DNA from: Nitriliruptoraceae bacterium
Lineage (GTDB): Bacteria; Actinomycetota; Nitriliruptoria; Nitriliruptorales; Nitriliruptoraceae
DNA: 6,169 nucleotides
Direction of reading: 5' to 3'
NCBI GenBank assembly: GCA_007121975.1
Contig: SKJO01000190.1
Location: forward strand, 1 to 6,169
The position numbers and the translations under genes are program-made. The notes beneath the pieces are model-generated. The model did not search any database. It was not told the DNA's origin and saw only the letters and a program-made list of their open reading frames with translations. Below are positions 4,998 to 6,169 of this stretch, in pieces. Position 1 is the stretch's first letter, and the number at the start of each line of letters is the position of its first letter.

Positions 4998-6169
4998 ATG
5001 GACATCAGCACGATCGAGCTCGTCACCGCCCGCGAGATCCTCGACAGCCGCGGCAACCCGACCGTCGAAGTCGAGGTGGGGCTGCTCGACGGCACGCTGG
5101 GCCGGGCCGCGGTGCCCTCCGGGGCCTCCACCGGGGAGGCCGAGGCCGTGGAGCTGCGCGACGGCGGGGACCGCTACCTCGGCAAAGGGGTGCTGCAGGC
5201 GGTCGCCAACGTCCACGAGACCATCGCGCCGGCCCTGCTCGGTCGCGACGCGACCCGCCAGCGCGAGATCGATGCGCTGCTGCTCGAACTCGACGGCACC
5301 GACAACAAGGCCAACCTCGGGGCCAACGCCATCCTCGGGGTGTCGATGGCCGTGGCCAAGGCAGCGGCGGCCTCGTCGGGCCTGCCGCTGTACAGCTACC
5401 TCGGCGGTCCCAACGCCCACCTGCTGCCCGTGCCGTGCATGAACGTGCTCAACGGCGGCAGTCACGCCGACTCGAACGTGGACTTCCAGGAGTTCATGAT
5501 CGCGCCGGTCGGGGCCGCCTCGTTCCGCGAGGCGCTGCGCATGGGCGCCGAGACCTACCACCGCCTCAAGAAGGTGCTGCACGACCGGGGGTTGTCGACG
5601 GGCCTGGGTGACGAAGGCGGGTTCGCCCCCGACCTGGACTCGAACTCCGCCGCGCTCGACCTGCTCATCGACGCCATCGAGGCCGCCGGCTTCACCCCCG
5701 GCCGTGACCTCGCGATCGCGCTCGACCCGGCGACCAGCGAGATCTACCGGGACGGGGCCTACCACCTCGACGGCGAAGGTCGGGTGCTGTCGTCGGCCGA
5801 GATGGTCGACCTGTGGGCCGATCTGGTCGATCGCTACCCGATCGTGTCCATCGAGGACGGCCTCGACGAAGGCGACTGGGACGGCTGGAAGCTGCTCACC
5901 GAGCGGCTCGGAGAGCGGGTGCAGCTGGTCGGTGACGACCTGCTGGTGACCAACCCGGCCTTCGTCGCCCGCGGGATCGAGGAGCGGGCCGCCAACAGCG
6001 TGCTGGTCAAGGTCAACCAGATCGGTTCGCTGACCGAGACCTTCGAGACGGTGGCCATGGCCCACCGGGCGAGCTGGACCACCATGGTCAGCCACCGCTC
6101 GGGCGAGACCGAGGACGCCACCATCGCCGACATCGCCGTGGCGGTCAACGCCGGGCAGATCAAGACCGG
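4998..6169 (+). CDS. eno: Enolase (phosphopyruvate hydratase), 3' end cut by window
   Basis: This is the cytoplasmic glycolytic enzyme converting 2-phosphoglycerate to phosphoenolpyruvate with Mg2+. The frame is open to the window end and gives 390 full residues of an expected 425-430. All landmark residues seen in characterised enolases are present: His156 in NGGSHADSN, Glu165 in FQEFM, Glu206 in GDEGGFAP, metal ligands Asp243 (LDPATSE), Glu286 (SIEDGL) and the GDD at 312-314, catalytic Lys338 in VLVKVNQIG, His366 in SHRSGETED and Lys389 in GQIKT. The usual LDVAASE is LDPATSE here, a mild variation that keeps the ligand Asp and Glu. The start is ATG at 4998 with AAGGG (4988-4992) five bases upstream, and the N-terminal ITARE-type motif (LVTAREILDSRGNPTVEVEV) begins at the usual position. 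It has its own promoter, consistent with high housekeeping expression. Identity is essentially certain. Confidence 0.98.
   Translation, partial: MDISTIELVTAREILDSRGNPTVEVEVGLLDGTLGRAAVPSGASTGEAEAVELRDGGDRYLGKGVLQAVANVHETIAPALLGRDATRQREIDALLLELDGTDNKANLGANAILGVSMAVAKAAAASSGLPLYSYLGGPNAHLLPVPCMNVLNGGSHADSNVDFQEFMIAPVGAASFREALRMGAETYHRLKKVLHDRGLSTGLGDEGGFAPDLDSNSAALDLLIDAIEAAGFTPGRDLAIALDPATSEIYRDGAYHLDGEGRVLSSAEMVDLWADLVDRYPIVSIEDGLDEGDWDGWKLLTERLGERVQLVGDDLLVTNPAFVARGIEERAANSVLVKVNQIGSLTETFETVAMAHRASWTTMVSHRSGETEDATIADIAVAVNAGQIKT

Noticed and set aside
4953..6095. 380-residue minus-strand open frame opposite enolase
   Set aside because: The plus strand encodes a complete-motif enolase; the antisense frame is rich in His, Gly, Val and Asp from codon mirroring and has no domain signature.
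1..6169. A novel defence, mobile or CRISPR-type system
   Set aside because: No transposase, integrase, repeat-spacer array, tRNA-associated att site or compositional shift is seen; nearly all genes are recognisable core functions in a conserved actinobacterial order.

Overview
The window is a GC-rich chromosomal segment (about 70% GC by eye, strong G/C at third codon positions). It very probably comes from an actinobacterium (Actinomycetota), perhaps one of the deeper classes such as Acidimicrobiia or Nitriliruptoria. The lineage call rests on base composition, GTG starts, Actinobacteria-like -10 hexamers and the gene order SurA-like lipoprotein, mazG, short membrane protein, eno. That order matches the mazG-eno neighbourhood of Mycobacterium (mfd, mazG, lpqU, eno). 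The exact taxon cannot be read from the sequence.

Left part (1-1965), metal homeostasis. The 3' end of a zinc/manganese-type ABC transporter substrate-binding protein is followed, after a 115-base gap with a compound hairpin, by a full-length AztB/ZnuB-type permease. The ATPase is not in the window and is probably upstream. A Fur-family regulator, plausibly a zinc-responsive Zur, runs convergently on the minus strand; the two stop codons are separated by 3 bases. A TAGGCT hexamer six bases from the regulator's ATG suggests a leaderless or nearly leaderless transcript.

Middle part (1966-4245). A 151-base divergent intergenic region leads into a compact two-gene unit. The first gene is a GTG-started parvulin-type (SurA/PrsA-like) lipoprotein, an extracytoplasmic folding factor. 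The second is a MazG-family nucleotide pyrophosphohydrolase starting 2 bases after the lipoprotein's stop. The MazG has a roughly 130-residue N-terminal extension that looks like a shortened, worn-down tetrapyrrole-methylase domain, and a C-terminal half that looks like a second MazG domain without its metal ligands.

Right part (4246-6169). A short gap with two hairpins and another TAGGCT hexamer precedes an unrecognised small protein. It has a four-cysteine zinc ribbon, an acidic linker built from 15-base tandem repeats, and two C-terminal membrane segments. A GC-rich hairpin follows its stop. Then comes a clear -35/-10 promoter and the enolase gene (eno), cut by the window end but with all catalytic residues up to the GQIK lysine.

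Overall this is mostly ordinary core genome. I see no CRISPR, mobile element, RNA gene or defence system. The points most worth a second look are the small zinc-ribbon protein with its repeat linker, the domain decay in MazG, the recurring TAGGCT hexamer and the structured promoter of eno. All non-coding gaps are shorter than 160 bases and are described in the feature list.
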